From NCBI GenBank assembly GCA_018818365.1, contig JAHISH010000073.1, positions 1-7,163 on the forward strand: a stretch of DNA of 7,163 bases, in the 5' to 3' direction. Below, in pieces: positions 6,589 to 7,163 of the stretch (within the stretch, counting starts at the first letter, position 1; each line of letters starts with the position of its first letter). The notes beneath the pieces are model-generated. The model was not told the origin of the DNA and made no database searches. It was given only the letters and a program-made list of their open reading frames with translations. Made by a program: the position numbers and the translations under genes. Source of the stretch: Candidatus Omnitrophota bacterium. GTDB taxonomy: Bacteria > Omnitrophota > Gorgyraeia > Gygaellales > Profunditerraquicolaceae.

Positions 6589-6650
6589 TCAAACATGCTC
6601 GTCGTCCGAATGCTTCCGCGTTCGGATGCCCTCGCTTGCTCAAGCATGCT
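6587..6650 (-). repeat. 13-base direct repeat, one mismatch, 51 bases apart
   Basis: On the plus strand GCTCAAACATGCT (6587-6599) and GCTCAAGCATGCT (6638-6650) differ at one base. On the minus strand each copy lies just upstream of a GGAA-loop hairpin (B and A), so the region reads as two diverged modules of direct repeat plus hairpin. The copy at 6638-6650 spans the integrase stop codon. Confidence 0.55.
6605..6626 (-). repeat. Hairpin B: 6-bp stem with the same GCGGAAGC loop
   Basis: TCCGAA (6605-6610) and TTCGGA (6621-6626) are perfect inverted copies. The loop on the minus strand contains GCGGAAGC, which folds as GC-GGAA-GC. The stem sequence differs completely from hairpin A while the loop word is identical, a pattern expected of conserved structure rather than simple sequence duplication. 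Confidence 0.65.
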
Positions 6651-7163
6651 TTGGTGTACACGTTTGGAGATGTGTTGACACTTCTGCATGGATAGGAGTG
6701 TCAATTTTATCATAAGTTAACCTTTTTGGACAAGTTGTTTTATCTAACAATACTTCAATCGGTCTCTTGCCGTTTAATCTATATCCTGAATGCGGCCTCT
6801 GGAAGTTGTAATGCCACATGTACGTGTCTAAATCCGTTTGCAACTCTTCTAAGCTATAGTACCACTTTTTCCTGAAGGCAACGCAGAAGAACTCTTCCAT
6901 GACCGTCCGGTTAAATCTCTCCACAAATCCGTTAGTCTGCGGCCTCCCAACGCGTATCCTGCTATGTTCTATACCGAATATCTGAAGCATTAACTCGTAA
7001 TCGTGCTTAAATCCTTTACCGCAGAATTCACCGCCGTTATCAGTAAGCATTCTTCGTATCGGTATGTCAAAAGCCATGTAGAATGGCAGTACCCTGTCTA
7101 TGAGTATATCCGCAGAAGTCGTGGGCATCTTTGACGTATAAAGCTTGGCAAACCCAAACGAAC
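6640..7163 (-). CDS. DDE integrase/transposase, C-terminal part (5' end outside window)
   Basis: This is the C-terminal part of an rve-type integrase-core transposase, probably of the IS481/IS3-like group. The frame stays open to the right edge: eleven codons precede the first ATG at 7128 and read SFGFAKLYTSK, typical of the core just after the first catalytic Asp. The gene is therefore cut by the window and does not start at 7128. Visible hallmarks are MLTDNGGEF with the second catalytic Asp, GRPQTNGFVERFNRTVMEEF with the catalytic Glu, and the C-terminal MWHYNFQRPHSGYRLNGKRP block. The first catalytic Asp and any helix-turn-helix region would lie beyond 7163. No frameshift or internal stop is seen, so this part looks intact. 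It shares the strand of the LPS operon but is separated from it by about 280 bases and is functionally unrelated. Confidence 0.9.
   Translation of the reverse strand, partial: SFGFAKLYTSKMPTTSADILIDRVLPFYMAFDIPIRRMLTDNGGEFCGKGFKHDYELMLQIFGIEHSRIRVGRPQTNGFVERFNRTVMEEFFCVAFRKKWYYSLEELQTDLDTYMWHYNFQRPHSGYRLNGKRPIEVLLDKTTCPKRLTYDKIDTPIHAEVSTHLQTCTPKHA
6640..7163 (-). mobile_element. Insertion element, partial (one end and boundary unresolved)
   Basis: The integrase-core gene indicates an insertion sequence or a relative whose other end lies to the right of the window. The left boundary cannot be fixed without the opposite terminal repeat or a target-site duplication. Candidates lie between the TTGACACT inverted repeat (6675-6704) and the palindromic interval ending near 6402. 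Confidence 0.55.
6675..6704. repeat. 8-bp inverted repeat within the integrase 3' coding end
   Basis: TTGACACT (6675-6682) and AGTGTCAA (6697-6704) are perfect inverted copies with a 14-base spacer, inside the last 25 codons of the integrase gene. It may be part of the element's terminal binding site or a hairpin in the mRNA; the role is not established. Confidence 0.55.

Larger units (their letters stand above)
6402..6639. other. Non-coding interval between the integrase gene and the LPS operon
   Basis: I see no convincing gene in this stretch. It holds three hairpins, a 13-base near-identical direct repeat, three copies of the word GCTTCCGC (6435-6442, 6571-6578, 6612-6619, plus strand) and a short direct repeat GGCCAC (6499-6504 and 6519-6524). 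The density of palindromes is unlike the tightly packed coding region to the left. This suggests structured RNA, a dispersed repeat, or the remnant flank of a mobile element. Confidence 0.5.

Noticed and set aside
6536..6597. Short minus-strand frame starting ATG TTT GAG CCC near hairpin A (19 codons)
   Set aside because: It is too short, has no clear ribosome site, and its sequence is explained by the hairpin.
6563..6650. Spaced repeats considered as a CRISPR array
   Set aside because: There are only two 13-base imperfect copies, the intervals are hairpin-forming, and no cas genes are seen.
7126..7128. ATG at 7128 as the true start of the integrase gene
   Set aside because: The frame continues open to the window edge and the upstream codons read as integrase-core sequence, so the gene is truncated by the window.

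Overview
This window is most of a Gram-negative lipopolysaccharide-core operon, read entirely on the minus strand (right to left), with the 3' part of a DDE-type integrase/transposase gene at its upstream edge. Recognisable Kdo, heptose and Lpt genes imply an outer membrane with Kdo-containing LPS. Three traits together recall uncultivated lineages such as Candidatus Omnitrophota (OP3): moderate GC content, the divergent deoxyhypusine-synthase-like gene at the operon head, and the fused LptC-LptA protein. That placement is an impression from family resemblance, not a demonstrated assignment.

Layout in transcription order. (1) 7163-6640: integrase-core gene whose 5' end lies beyond the window. 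(2) 6639-6363: non-coding stretch with two adjacent hairpins that both carry a GCGGAAGC loop, a third short hairpin, and a good extended -10 promoter at 6401-6374. (3) 6302 (or 6362)-5412: deoxyhypusine-synthase-like protein without the family's catalytic-lysine motif. (4) 5406 (or 5412)-4366: heptose-7-phosphate kinase (HldA/RfaE domain I only). (5) 4341-3613: KdsB. (6) 3593-2721: KdsA, metal-dependent class. (7) 2724-1756: KdsD. (8) 1752-1213: KdsC. (9) 1220-309: LptC-LptA fusion. (10) 303 to the left edge: LptB N-terminal part.

Genes 3 to 10 are packed with overlaps or gaps of no more than 24 bases, so they are most likely one transcript from the promoter near 6380. KdsD (ribulose-5-P to arabinose-5-P), KdsA (condensation with PEP), KdsC (dephosphorylation) and KdsB (CMP activation) form the complete route from ribulose-5-phosphate to CMP-Kdo. 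HldA supplies an early step of ADP-heptose synthesis. LptCA and LptB belong to the machine that carries finished LPS across the envelope. The order kdsD-kdsC-lptC-lptA-lptB matches the classic enterobacterial cluster, except that lptC and lptA are one gene here. The main points for follow-up are the lysine-less DHS-like protein at the operon head, the LptC-LptA fusion, the paired hairpins, and the minigene-like junction between kdsB and kdsA.
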